Below are positions 35,314 to 46,979 of a DNA stretch of 64,000 nt, one piece after another. Made by a program: the position numbers and the translations under genes. Under the pieces are notes generated by a model, which was not told the DNA's origin, searched no databases, and worked only from the letters and a program-made list of their open reading frames with translations. Each line of letters starts with the position of its first letter. Positions within the stretch are counted from its first letter, which is position 1. The DNA comes from Lytechinus pictus (taxonomy: Eukaryota > Echinodermata > Echinoidea > Temnopleuroida > Toxopneustidae). Where the stretch lies: contig NC_087247.1 of NCBI RefSeq assembly GCF_037042905.1, positions 64,379,420 to 64,443,419 of the forward strand, given 5' to 3'.

Positions 35314-38300
35314 TTCCAATCCAGTACACTCTAAAAATTGTTTTCTTTGAGGGCTTTATTGGTAATTGGTGATTTTGCTGGCAAATACTCAAGGAAACAG
35401 CTCTGAAAGGACTGCATCTATTCTGTGGCCTATGTTATGTGGATTACCAGTGCATTGTAAATGTTCCTTTTATTGATTTATGTCTTCCATATTAGCAGCT
35501 TCTTTATCAAGGAATGGAAGTAAGGTTCAGTACTTTTAGTGTGATATTAGGTTATATTTTGAAACATGTTATGCTGTATATGTCTTATGCTTATAAGCCA
35601 TGATAGAGAAAAGCTATGTAGTTATAGTTGGGATTGTGATTTATCACTATCACTTTTATCCATGCAAAGGAGATCATATTTTAAGATTTTACAGCCATTG
35701 TCGTCTTATCATATGCAGATACATGCCTATGATAGAGTTTATTCTTTGATATCTGTTGTACTGGGGGCTTTCCACATTTCGTTCATATTTAGTATTTAAA
35801 GAAGTGTACACATTTTAATGAACAAACTGGTGTAATTTTCATAGTATATTATTATATTGTGAATAGTTAGTTTAGGGTTTGATATATTAGGCTGTCCGTT
35901 TGACAATCTATACCTGCTACAGGAAATAAATTTGTTTGATAGATTAACTCCATTCTCAAATAGCACACCCATACAAGATGGCCCCTAGATTGGTACACTG
36001 ATTATTTATTGATAATTTTTCCTAAAATTTAAGTAGGAGAAGATTGCCATTTCAATATCATAAAAGATTTTTTATGTAAATGAATCACAAAACACATTCA
36101 TTGTAGTTTATTCATGTGGAATTAGATACATACCACATATTTGATACATCACTGACTCTGTATTATGTGTTATTCAGTATATTGCCAGGTTCATATAAAT
36201 CAAAGTCAATGTATTCTTTTAATTGGAGGCTGATTGGATATTTTTATCATGTATCTATAATGGGAGTGCATCCCAACATAGTACACGTATGTTAGGCTAT
36301 GTCTCTTATCATTATTATCATATATAATTCATCAGCTAATGTACATAGAGTTTGGTGTTGAAGTCAAGGCTAATGTTACTACTTCTAGTTCATGGGCTAT
36401 AGATATGACATACAGATTGTGGTGTGTTATGAATTTTACCTGGAAGTGTAATATTAATCACATTATTATTAATTCACTAATGGATCATGTATGCTTCATA
36501 CTATTTTAGTTTAGGTCAAATGTTGAAATGATTAATCATAATGTATTGAATTTCCTGCTAGCTCTTTGATTATAGAAACATATTTTGATTTGTAAAGCAG
36601 TAGACAAGTATGTATTTCATGGGTTCAACTGTGGTTTTATAAAATTGTGGTTTTAGTTCTTGGGAGCTATATATTCATTCTTTTTTTATATTCTGTTTAA
36701 TTAAATTCCTGTCTCTCATAATGTATTGTAGTTGGTTAGCACCTGTGTAGAATATGCTTGTAATACAGTAATATTGATTTATGTGTAAACCTATCACATC
36801 ATTCCTAAGATATCAGATTTATTTTGAACTGAAAAGAGTACAGTGCTAATTAGAGTTAATGTTTGGTTACTTTCATTGATAGTTTTACATTATCTTGCTT
36901 ATGATGAAATGTTTTATAGGAATGCAATACTTAAAGGAACAGTAATGCATGGTAGTCTTGATGTTATTTAGTTTTTAGTATTCCATTTTTGAGTGCCTTT
37001 CTTTCCTTTTACTCTGTGCAATATTTTGCCAAAAAGAAATGTCTTGAAATATATATCTTGTGTATTCTTCCATGAACAATACATTCCTGTAATGAAAAAA
37101 AATTGGTCTTTAGAACATCATAATTTCTCCATACGCTTATACGATAGTGTATGTGCATAGCAAATCAGATTTACTTTTCATCCCCCAAAATATGTAGTAT
37201 GAAAATAGATTACTTTGATTGTGTATGCCTGGTCAGTCATGTTGTGGAAATGATATGTGAATTCCAATTCGTCAAATAATTGTCATTTTGAATTATCATA
37301 AGAATGATTTACTCTAGTCCAAAAGATTAAAAAACTGATTTTCATGGCAGAGAATTTTTCAAATTACCAAAATCTCATACCGGAAACATTACATATTAAT
37401 AGATACTAATATTCCTGTGAAGTCATGCATTATACATTCAGTTGAAGATGTTTGTTAGAATTGGAGCATGTGCATGTTGATGTGTATATTTCTTGATATG
37501 ATTCTCATAAACACTTTCTTATCTCCCTTGATTAAATTGAAAATAACACATATCTCCCGAACAAAATAAAAGAAAGAGAGAAAATGTTAGTAGTATATCC
37601 AGCTTTGACAAATGTTGACAATATTTTGAAAGGTTTATATAGTTTTATTTTCAGGTGCAAAACACTTAATACAGTAAGCAATAAATATTACAGCTAAATC
37701 TCCTTAATGCATTATCAAAAAATGAGTTCATAGTTTCTTTCATTTTGTTTATATATAATCAAATTGGTGCTGAAATGAATGAGTAAATGTGACATGTTTT
37801 GTGGTATGCATTCAGTATACATTGCCATGCATGAATTTGGGTTATTGGTACAGAGTTTATAGGTTTGATAAGATATGACAGATTTAGGAGTAGCCCCTGT
37901 TTGCATTGTTCATTGCAGAGCTATTAATGGATTTGTATTGGGTTTTTTTTCATTGTAATCAGGATATCTTTTTTTTTTTCTTCAAAGTAGCCTTTCTGTT
38001 AGCAATATAATTTACCATATATTTGTTTGTCTTACATTAAGATTGAAGTTATTTAGGAATCATGTTTATAATATGAAGCTGATAATACATGCTTCAAAGC
38101 TAAATGATCATGTCATGTTGCAAGATGAAATCATTATATTCGAGAAAAATTATATACATTCCTGTGCAAAGTATATTGAATGTTGAGTACATTCTCTTTA
38201 ATAGTTGCTAATAAAAAAATGTGTATGAATTATATTTTTTTCATAAATTGAACTGAAAAGAGTAAATGATTTGAATTGCTGTTTTCATCTTCAAGGACGT

Positions 38301-39350
38301 TTTTACCCTTTTAACCCAATATGGTTCTTGTTTTGTCTGAAATCTTTTTTTTTCATTTCACTGCTGCATTATATTTCCCCTGTTATTTATTTTTACATAA
38401 ACCAAGCAAAATGTTGCTTGCTTTCAAATTAATTTGAAATTTAAGATATACTTTTGATCTTTAAAGATTTATTGAACTGCATATTGCATTTTGTTATGTA
38501 TTTTGAGAAAACCATTTCTGGTCTAAAATATATAGGCCTACTGATGTTAGCCAAACAAATATATTGCAATAATATATATATTTTTATTTGATCTGATCAC
38601 ACCATGTGGTAAGGCAATGATCAAATATTTTTCATCTTAACTTAAGGGTTTTCTCTCTTTTATTTTGAAGTTGCACATTTATGCAATAACAGATTTAAAA
38701 TGTGTTTTATTAAAAAAAAGTGATGATTTATATGCAGTTTTATGTAACTTGATATCTGCCTTTTAAAATGATATTTTAAATATTTGGAGAGTCAGTCAAT
38801 CACTGAATGTTTGTAAGAATCTTATTTACATGTATTATGATAAGCTAATCTTGATGTGCTGTTTTGGGTCATTATCAACTTTTTTAAAGGCAAGCTATAA
38901 GAAAAATGTATGTGATGTGCAATTACCAACTAAGCACATGACTGAAGGAATTGTGTGATGTTTATAACAATGTATACTGTATAACAATACAATACACATT
39001 TTCATAATTTAGCCAAGTAAGTCAGCTTTATGCATGTGGCTAAGGGGCATTACGGGGACTAATATTTGTAATCATGTCATGTAAATTTTTGATGAAGATG
39101 AGGTTTTTTTTAAGTGGTTGGGGTTTTTTAGCAATAATTTGGAGTTTCTGTTTAATATACTGTTGTATTTGGACTGATCATATTTGCTATACTCTGCTAT
39201 TCTGCGGTCTATTGTAAGGTTTTATTGTGTTATATGAATTTAGCAAAGGCAGTGATTTTACTAGCATTTTATAATTTTATGGAAGAAAGCTATGTGTAGA
39301 ATGTTGTAATTTCACTGTCATCTCAGTTAAATAAACAGACTGTGACCAAA
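35314..39350 (+). other. Probable long 3' UTR of gene 1
   Basis: About 4 kb without recognisable transposons, unlike nearly all other non-coding sequence here. It is AT-rich with many TGTA and ATTTA elements, as in long animal 3' UTRs. Poly(A) signals AATAAA are seen at 35925-35930 and 39330-39335, so short and long forms are possible. That this is UTR is inferred from position and lack of repeats. Confidence 0.5.
39330..39335 (+). terminator. Candidate distal poly(A) signal of gene 1
   Basis: AATAAA followed within 40 bp by TGTCCTTGTAGTTGCTGTTT, a GT-rich downstream element. A nearer AATAAA at 35925-35930 is the alternative. Confidence 0.4.
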
Positions 39351-40445
39351 TCTATAAGATGTCCTTGTAGTTGCTGTTTTTTGTAGCATAATAATTAAGA
39401 TGGAAAGGAAGGCACTTTTAAATTGATGGTATTATCAATCATAATTAATGGTCATTATTGATGTAAGAAATTGAAAATAATTATTGGACCTGATTGAAGC
39501 TTTAGATTTTTTTTTTAAATTAAATTTTTGGGGAATCATTTATGAGAGGTTTAAAGTTGAGGGCTGGTTTGTGGAGGATGAGAAGATTGAATGATAGATA
39601 GAAAGAGAGAGAGGGAGAAAGAGAAAATGAGATGAATATCCTTACATGATACTATAGTGAGATATATTTCAATCTTTTTTTTTCACTGATCTGTATATTT
39701 GGCGCAAGTTTCATAGCCAAATTTTTTAAAAGAATACATTGATTCCTCTTCCGAGTTCAAAGGATTGACGGTATGAAAAAATATTACATGGTATTTTTGG
39801 TCAATTTTCATATCAAAAGAAGATATACCAGGTGATGATTATGAAATATCAAATTACTTTAATGGTAGCAGAGGCAGTAGTGAAGGATTTAGAAAGCATA
39901 AAAAATAACATTTTTTTTCTTTTCTTCAATTGATATTTTTAATGATTTCTAACAAAATTCTTCTTCTGCTTCGGTGTTCTAACATTTCAATAGTTGATTA
40001 TTATTCAACCGAATTATTTCATTTTTTCAATAAATAAATAAACATAAACGTTTATTGTGCCAGCCATTATTTCATCTGATGTATCAAAATACCTGGAATA
40101 ACATATAAAAAAAGAGGTGGACTAAGAAACAGTTTTAAAAAAAAGCTTCGTAAAGAAGAAAACTGATCAATAATGATCAAATTAAAGCCAATGTGAAATA
40201 GAGTTAGAAATAATTTATTTTTTTAATGTCGATTTTTTTTCTCCTAAATATTCAAAGAAAACACACAAAACAAAACTGCGATGAAGTGTGTGTATTTTTA
40301 TTTAATGATTTTGCCAGACATGTATCAATCAGATATGATTATTTACGTCTGGGAAAAACCTAAAGTGAATTAAGACCATAGAGATGTCTCTATGATAAAA
40401 GGGGAATGAAACTTTTGGAACAAGGAGGCTTGTGTCGAAACAGAA

Positions 40446-43287
40446 AAATCAAAGAATAAGAACAAAGAAAGTTTGAGAAAAATCGGACAAATAATGAGAA
40501 AATTATGAGCATTTGAATATTGCAATCACTAATGCTTTGGAGATCCTTCCATTGGCAATGCGACAAGGATGTGTGATGTCACATGTGAACAACTTTCCCT
40601 TTGATCATGGGCGGAAATCCCAGGGGGGACGTGTCCCCCCTACTCAAAATAGTAGGGGGGACACAATATCAAATGTCCCCCCTACTATTTTTGGTCTTTT
40701 ATGATGGTAAAAAATACATCATTCTACATCGAAATAAAACATGTATTTTGGGACGAGATGACCTTACTTTGGCGATGATAACCTTTTTATTTGCTTATCA
40801 AATTTCCCCGCCCCTTGTCCCCATAGGCAGATCCGAGGGGCCCGCCCGGAGCAAACAAGAGAAAAAAGGGAAAGAAAGAAGGAAAAAGGGAGGGAATAGA
40901 GAGGAGAAAAAGAAGAGAAGGACAACGAGTGCATAAAATAAGATGAGGGGAAGACTTGGAAAAAAAAAAATTCGTGCCACTGTATAAAATTTTTGCTCGC
41001 GCTTCGCGCTCGCATTGCCTGTTAGGTGATTGACATATGTTATTCAATATGGAGTTCGAAAATCAAGTTTGGAAGTCAATATACATAACATATTTCACCT
41101 TGGAAATCGAACTTTCAATAATTTCTGTAATTTACAAATTGGTTTTTAAAAGTGCCTTGTAAAAATGTCAGTTTTATGGTCTGAATGTTAACATTTGCTG
41201 CTTGCGCTGCGCGCTCGCAAATTTTGATTTATCAGGTACCTATTATTTTCGTGTATTCCATAAAGTTTTCAAAATATCCCTTTTCAGGTCCGATTGTCAA
41301 GACGTATCAGTCAGCGCGCTGCACGCTCGCATTTTGATTGGCGAGTTATATAAATGTTTCAATATTGATTATACAACAAAGTAAATTTAAAATCCCCTCT
41401 TCATGACAGTTTATCAAAAATTTTAGCTCGCGATTTGCGCTTGCATTAATCATTAAAAATATATTAACTGATGCATCCTATTCATAATCACAAAAGTGAA
41501 ATGTCCAGTTTTTATGCCATGATATCATCAGATTTCGCGCCCTCATTAGGCGTTAATAAATATTATATTAATTTAATAATTAAATTGTCCCTTTTGTTTC
41601 ATCTCGCGCTTAGCAAGAGGAATAGAGAGATAGTCATCATTTTCATATGATGACATGTCGTAAGGATGTCCCGGTCCTATGTCAAAACTCAAAGTAATAA
41701 TAATATCAGCTCTTTTTTAAGTGTGATCCATATCCACCGTACAATTTTTCTACAAAGTGCTTAAAATATAAAGCTGAAATTGACTCTTTTTTCAGATCGG
41801 AATATCAAAGTTTCATGATTTTCATGATTAAAGTTGTATTTAGAATGCCTAGATTCTAGGTCTAAATATGAAACACGCTCGCGCATGTTTATTTAGATAC
41901 TCAACTTGTTCTCTAATTTAAATCATTATCCAGTTTCAGATCACAATATCAACATTTTTCTGCTCGCGCTTTTTGCTCGCATTATTAATGTAGGAAGACC
42001 CCATATTACTCATCCTTTTGATGATTTACAAGAAATGAACAGAGTGGCCCATTTTTAGGTCTAAATCTCGAATTTGTTTTCTGCTCGCGCTTCGCACTCG
42101 CATCAATCGTTAAATAATATAGCTATCCTGTTCACGATTACAAAAACTGATTAAAATTTTCCATTCTTTCTTTAGAAAGTTCAAAATTTTCAGCTCGCGC
42201 TTCGCGCTCGCATTTTTTGATTGTTGAAATATGTAACGCCTTCATGGCTAAGTGCAAGCAGCTCTTAACAGGTGTACCTTTTCAACAGGTACCAGTTCAA
42301 AACGTATATAAAAAATTTCTGCTCGCGCTTTGCGCTCGCATTATTAATACTCATCCTTTTCAGGATTTACAAAACATGAATAGTGTCTCGTTCAGTATAT
42401 TATAGGACTAAACCTCGAAATTTTCCGCTCGCGCTTCGCGCTTGCATTAATTGTTACTTATATACCTATTCTGCTTGAGTTACAAAAAGTGCTTAGAATT
42501 TCCATTCTTTAAGTGAAAATGTCAAAAAGAAATCAGCTCGCGCTTTGCGCTCGCATTATTTGATTGTTAAATGCTACTTTAACATGTATATTTTCCATCA
42601 GTTCATTTCTGCTCGCGCTTTGCCGTCGTAGTAATTATTAGGTTGCATACACATCTTTTTCAGGATAACAAACATTGCCCAGAATCAGTTCAAATTTTAT
42701 GAAAAGTACATAAAATTTCCAAGAAAATTTGCTCGCGCTCCGCGCTCGCATCATATGAATAAGGATTATGATATTATATATTAATTTATTAGAATAAAGC
42801 TAAGAAGTGACTAATGAGGACTACCCCTTCAAAATACAAACAAAATCATCTTCGAGCTGCCGATCGGGGAAAATATGGCTGAAACAAATTTCCCCCCCCC
42901 CCCTATTGGCTAAGGCTGGATCCGCCCCTGTGTCCCCCCTACCTTTTGGGAGAGATTTCCGCCCCTGCCTTTGATGGACTATAAAATACCCTCAAAATGT
43001 CTCTTTTTGCTTTTTCTTATGGTGATACAAACTCTTTATCCATGATGTATTTTTTAAAATTCTGTATTACATGCCCTAGTATAGAAAGAACACATTATCT
43101 ACTGATAGATGTGATAAAAGAGGCAGTTTCAGTGAAATATATACTAAAGTAATGGAGAAAGTTGTTCACAAGTGACATCACACATCTTTGTCGCATTGCC
43201 AATGTGAGGATCTATCTAGCATTAGTGATCGCTATATTCAAATGCTCATAAGTTTCACATTATTTGTCCGATTTTTCTTTGATTTTT
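40446..43287. mobile_element. Foldback element, split by a hAT-like insertion
   Basis: The left arm (about 40446-40597: AAAATCGGACAAATAATG, GCAATGCGACAAGGATGTGT) is mirrored by the right arm (about 43140-43287: ACATCTTTGTCGCATTGCC, CATTATTTGTCCGATTTT). Each arm is roughly 150 bp, and the left arm carries an extra ~21 bp. The 40606-42967 element landed next to the inner end of the left arm. Confidence 0.75.
40606..42967. mobile_element. Non-autonomous hAT-like element with GC-rich internal array
   Basis: Ends are CATGGGCGGAAATC and GATTTCCGCCCCTG. The 8-bp sequence CCTTTGAT lies at both flanks (40598-40605, 42968-42975). An 8-bp duplication with CAGGGGCG-type ends is characteristic of hAT elements. 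Sub-terminal GTCCCCCCTAC repeats occur at both sides. The interior carries about a dozen copies of GCTCGCGCTTCGCGCTCGCA, spaced about 100-250 bp in AT-rich, mutually diverged spacer. No transposase frame exists. Confidence 0.85.
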
Positions 43288-43552
43288 AATAATAATAATA
43301 ATAATAATCCGTTTTTTATATAGCGCTTAATAAATCGGAACGACGTGTCTAAGCGCTTTACAGATATATCATTACCCCGGTCATCGGATTCAATCAGTCA
43401 TTCCCGCACACAATGTGTGCACATCCTCCACTCCCTGGGGAGTATTCCAGTCAGTCGCCGGTGAGGCGCGCACAGTACTGGACAAGCTACAATGACTTTC
43501 ACATCCTACCGGGTACCCATTTAGCACCTGGGTCGAGAGTGGCAAAGTATGG
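43288..43552 (-). mobile_element. SINE with GCGCTATATAAA tail
   Basis: On the minus strand it ends GTAAAGCGCTTAGACACG, then AAGCGCTATATAAAAAACGG and an (ATT)n tail. This stem-loop tail is shared by many SINEs and L2/CR1-like LINEs. Upstream is a GC-rich body with CCACTCTCGACCCAGGTGC. No clear tRNA head is visible, so it may be truncated or of another type. Confidence 0.65.
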
Positions 43553-44491
43553 AAATATATATACACTGTATATTCGTTGATAATTTTTATATATGCATGA
43601 AAATGAACACACCATGCAGTGCCAGGTACAATAATACAACCAATATTTGACATTGATTTGCGCTATTGGTTTGCTGTATCATTGCTTGTACGATTGATTG
43701 GATTTTTTTATGTTTCAAGGTCCAGATAGAACCAAAAACAGAACAAACCATCTTATAGAAAAAATGTTTATATTTCTTAATGATTTTTTTAATGGGAAAA
43801 ACATTGATGCATTTTATTTATCTTGTTCGTCCAATTAATTCTTCTCATAATTATGATCAAGCCGTTGAGATATATCCGTAAGTTATGTTTTGACATAATG
43901 TATAATTTTGTATGTAAAAAGTAGTCCCACCCTCGCCATCATTATCATCATCATCATCATCACTAATCATCGTCGTTGTCGTCGTCCATCACCCCACCAC
44001 TACAAACGTCGCCATCTGCATATTTAAACTTTATCTGATGAGGTGAGAAATTCATTTAGCGCGCAAAGCATATCATGGCGAACTTTATTTACGGTTATAT
44101 CTAACCTGGAGGAATGGATTAGGAGCATTAACAAGTTTGAGAAAGAAAGGTCATAAACCTACATCACTGCGAATCGACAAAAATTATACGACTTACTTTC
44201 ATACATTTTGATGACAAAAGACTTTTAACAAATTTTCTGTAATACACAAACGAATTTCAGGAATCGTATACGAAACACACAAACACAAATAAAAGCATCT
44301 AAAACAAACTTTCAAAATTGAAAATGGTAATTGTAATTCCAATTTTGCCTTCCATAAAATTAGCTTCGCCAGGGAGAAAAGCCAATCACCTTATAAATTA
44401 TAAGTTATTTGTATTGTCTCATTAAAACCCTATTAAGCATTCTATAAGTAATCCAGTTTTATCACTTTGTATAATGATCCCATTATGTCGT
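43553..44491. other. Intergenic; likely 3' UTR of gene 2 at the right side
   Basis: CATCAT/CGTCGT simple repeats lie at 43940-44000. For the minus-strand gene 2, TTTATT at 44084-44089 reads as AATAAA and would give a 3' UTR of about 400 bp. Confidence 0.4.
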
Positions 44492-44939
44492 CTAATTATT
44501 GTCCGTCCTCTCGCGGGAGATGTCTTTTTCTGTAAAATATGTCCACAATTGAGACTGGTTATCACAATGTTTGTCATCTAATCCTGGATCCCATCTCTTG
44601 TATGAACCTCTTTCAAAGTCTGGGTAGATAGGCATTGGTGGTTTACTGCTGATATAGTCTTTCATTGATGCACCGAAACATCTTTCCTGTCCATTCCTTT
44701 CAAACTCATTGACATCACTTAGTAATGGTACGGTAGCGATGTCATATCTGATGGCACGTTGATAGCGTATCTCAATCTTAGCCTCATGATTCTGTCTCTT
44801 ATTCATCATACATCGTTGAATGCAGTCGGTTTTTGTACAAGATCGTCTATAGACGTAGAAACTCACAACGAATAAAGTTAAGACGAACCACGTGATCACA
44901 CAGCTTAATATGAACAATGATAAGTAAATCATCCATGAG
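44492..44939 (-). CDS. Gene 2 exon 2: transmembrane segment and tail
   Basis: On the minus strand, TTTTTCTACACAG is an excellent acceptor just before 44939. The exon starts with one base completing a codon, then SWMIYLSLFILSC, and stays open for 148 codons to a stop at 44492-44494. Hydrophobic segment and charged tail composition support real coding. Confidence 0.65.
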
Positions 44940-46010
44940 CTGTGTAGAAAAAGAAAAATATGAAAAATTACGTCAATATTGTGAAAGTAAATATCATTGG
45001 ATACCTGTCACTGTTTACACAGAAAACTTATCCCATGCGCTGAAGTTTTGATTCGAGCACATTTCTCATATTCGAGAACACACAGAGGCCCTCATTTTTA
45101 TTGTTTGTGTTTTGACTTCTTTCTGAAAGGGTGTTGATGGTAAAATGTTTTTAAAAATCAAATCAACATCACGGTAGCATAAACGTTTAATAAATTGATT
45201 TGGGTATACTACATTATTTGAATGCCATTTTCTAGTATACCAAATTACCCCCCCCCCCAAATGTACTTAAAGGACAAGTCCACCCCAACAAAAAGTTAAT
45301 TTGAATAAAAAGAGAAAAGTCCAACAAGCATAACACTGAAAATTTCATAAAAATCGGATATAAAATAAGATATAAGTTATGACATTTTAAAGTTTCGCTT
45401 AATTTCACAAAACAGATATGCACACCCCGGTCGGTATCCAAATGAGGGAAGTGATGACATCATCACTCACTATTTCTTATGTATTTGATTATATGAAATA
45501 TTCTAATTTTTTCCCCATTGTCTTGTGAAACAAAGTTTTATTTCTCCCTGAACATGTTGAATTACAATTGTTTAACATTTTATGGTTCAGTCAAGTTGGT
45601 CCTTATTGTCAAATCTACAATATTGAAATAATGTATAATTCGAACAATAAAAAACAAGAAATAGTGAGTGAGGAACATCATCGATTCTCTCATTTGCATA
45701 TGTGACTTGTGCATATGACTACTTTGTGAAAAATAAGCGAAACTTTCAAATGTCATAACTTTCTTAAAATTAATAAAATTTTCAGCATTATGCTTGTCTG
45801 ATTTTTCTCTATTGATTCAAATCAAAATTTTTCTGAGGTGGACTTGACCTTTAAGGTTAATAATATCAAGTGAAAATACGACAATATGTCTACCCACCAG
45901 CATTTTATATCAGTCTGCTGTGGAGAAGTAATGCTGCTGGCACTTCCTATAGGGACCAGATAAAGAACCAAGAAGATATCCAGATACGACGTCAGAACCA
46001 TTGCCTTCAT
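44492..46010 (-). CDS. Small single-pass membrane protein, unknown function (two exons)
   Basis: Two minus-strand exons (46010-45898 and 44939-44492) join in phase 2, completing a Cys codon, to give 186 residues. Residues 1-24 form a good signal peptide (Met, hydrophobic core DIFLVLYLVPIG, then SAS). A very short Cys-containing lumenal segment (about 25-40) leads to a transmembrane helix at about 41-67 (MIYLSLFILSCVITWFVLTL). The tail of about 119 residues starts basic with several Cys (YRRSCTKTDCIQRC) and is mainly polar and acidic. No family is recognised. The 958-bp intron is mostly a family A MITE (45271-45850). An intermediate exon could be missing, because so small an ectodomain is unusual. 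Start chosen at the first Met before the signal-like core; the (GAA)n tract lies just upstream. Confidence 0.5.
45271..45850. mobile_element. MITE family A, copy 4
   Basis: Flanked by TTAA at 45267-45270 and 45851-45854. Left end AGGACAAGTCCACCCC, right end GAGGTGGACTTGACCT. Internally palindromic like the other copies. It fills most of the gene 2 intron. Confidence 0.85.
45898..46010 (-). CDS. Gene 2 exon 1: signal peptide
   Basis: A 113-base exon starting at ATG 46010-46008 (context AATAATGA). It encodes MKAMVLTSYLDIFLVLYLVP and IGSASSITSPQQTDIKC, and ends TG|GTGGGT in phase 2. The donor is moderate. An alternative GTAGAC donor 7 bp on would break the phase. The frame is open upstream only because of the simple repeat. 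Confidence 0.45.
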
Positions 46011-46054
46011 TATTTCCAATCTAGAATAAGAAAGAACGAGAAGAAGAATAATAA

Positions 46055-46203
46055 TAAGAAGAAGAAGAAGGAGAAGAAGAAGAAGAAGGAGAAGAAGAAG
46101 GAGAAGAAGAAGAAGAAGAAGAAGAAGAAGGAGAAGACGAAGAAGAAGAAGAAGAAGAAGAAGGAGAAGACGAAGGAGAAGGAGAAGAAGAAGAAGAGGA
46201 GGA
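46055..46203. repeat. (GAA)n/(GGA)n polypurine tract
   Basis: A pure purine run of 83 bases (46055-46137) continues to about 46203 with only two cytosines. GAA tracts of this length can form triplex or sticky DNA. It lies within 50 bp upstream of the predicted gene 2 start, with the pyrimidine strand as coding strand. The long Lys/Glu-rich and Leu-rich frames here are repeat artefacts. Confidence 0.95.
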
Positions 46204-46404
46204 GGAGACAGCACAATAACAAAATAAGAGTTTATGTTCTCCTCATTATACAACCCGATACTCTCTTTACCGTTGACGGATTGGGAGGAGGGGGGGGGGG
46301 CGGCATTGTCCCCACTCTCACTTTTTTCTTGTATTTTTTTTCTTATTGACCTCTTAAAAAAATGTTGTCCACCTCTGCTCTCGGCAATCATGCATCCCTA
46401 TATA

Positions 46405-46975
46405 GATGTTGATGTGAATAAATAGAGAAAAATCAAACTAGCATAACACTGAAAATTTCATCATATTCGGATGTAAAATAAGAGACTTATATATTTGCAC
46501 TTATTTTTCACAAAAGAGTGATGTGCACAACTCAGTGACATGCAAATGAGACAGGTAATGATGTCCCTCACTCACAATTTTTTTTAATCGTTTGAATTAT
46601 ACAATAATTCATTTTTTGGCAGATTTGACAAGGACCAACTTGACTGAACCATAATAGTATTAAACAATGCTTATTCCACATGTTCAGGGAGGAATTAATC
46701 GTAGTTTTTCTTGACAATAAGGGGAAAATTAGAATATTTGATATTTCATATATTAAGATACAAAACAAATAGTGAGTGGATGACGTCATCAGTCTCCTCA
46801 TTTGCATACCGACGAGGATGTGCATATAACTGTTTTGTGAAATTAAGCGAAACTTTGAAATGTAAATAATAACTTTGTAATTTTACATTAGATGTAAATT
46901 AAACTTTCAGTGTTATACTTGTTGGATTTTTCTCTTTTTATTAAAATCAACTCTTTGTTGGGGTGGACTTGTCCT
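46405..46975. mobile_element. MITE family A, copy 5 (left end missing)
   Basis: The left end begins inside the terminal repeat (GATGTGAATAAATAGAG). The right end is intact (GGGGTGGACTTGTCCT) and followed by TTAA at 46976-46979. Confidence 0.8.
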
Positions 46976-46979
46976 TTAA

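Noticed and set aside
40764..41047. Overlapping minus-strand frames rich in Phe/Ser/Leu
   Set aside because: They are translations of a purine-rich AGAAAGGGA tract within the hAT-like element.
45822..46391. 189-residue minus-strand frame with a long Leu run, and the 159-residue plus-strand Lys/Glu frame
   Set aside because: Both are translations of the (GAA)n tract. Only the part after Met at 46010 on the minus strand looks like a real exon.
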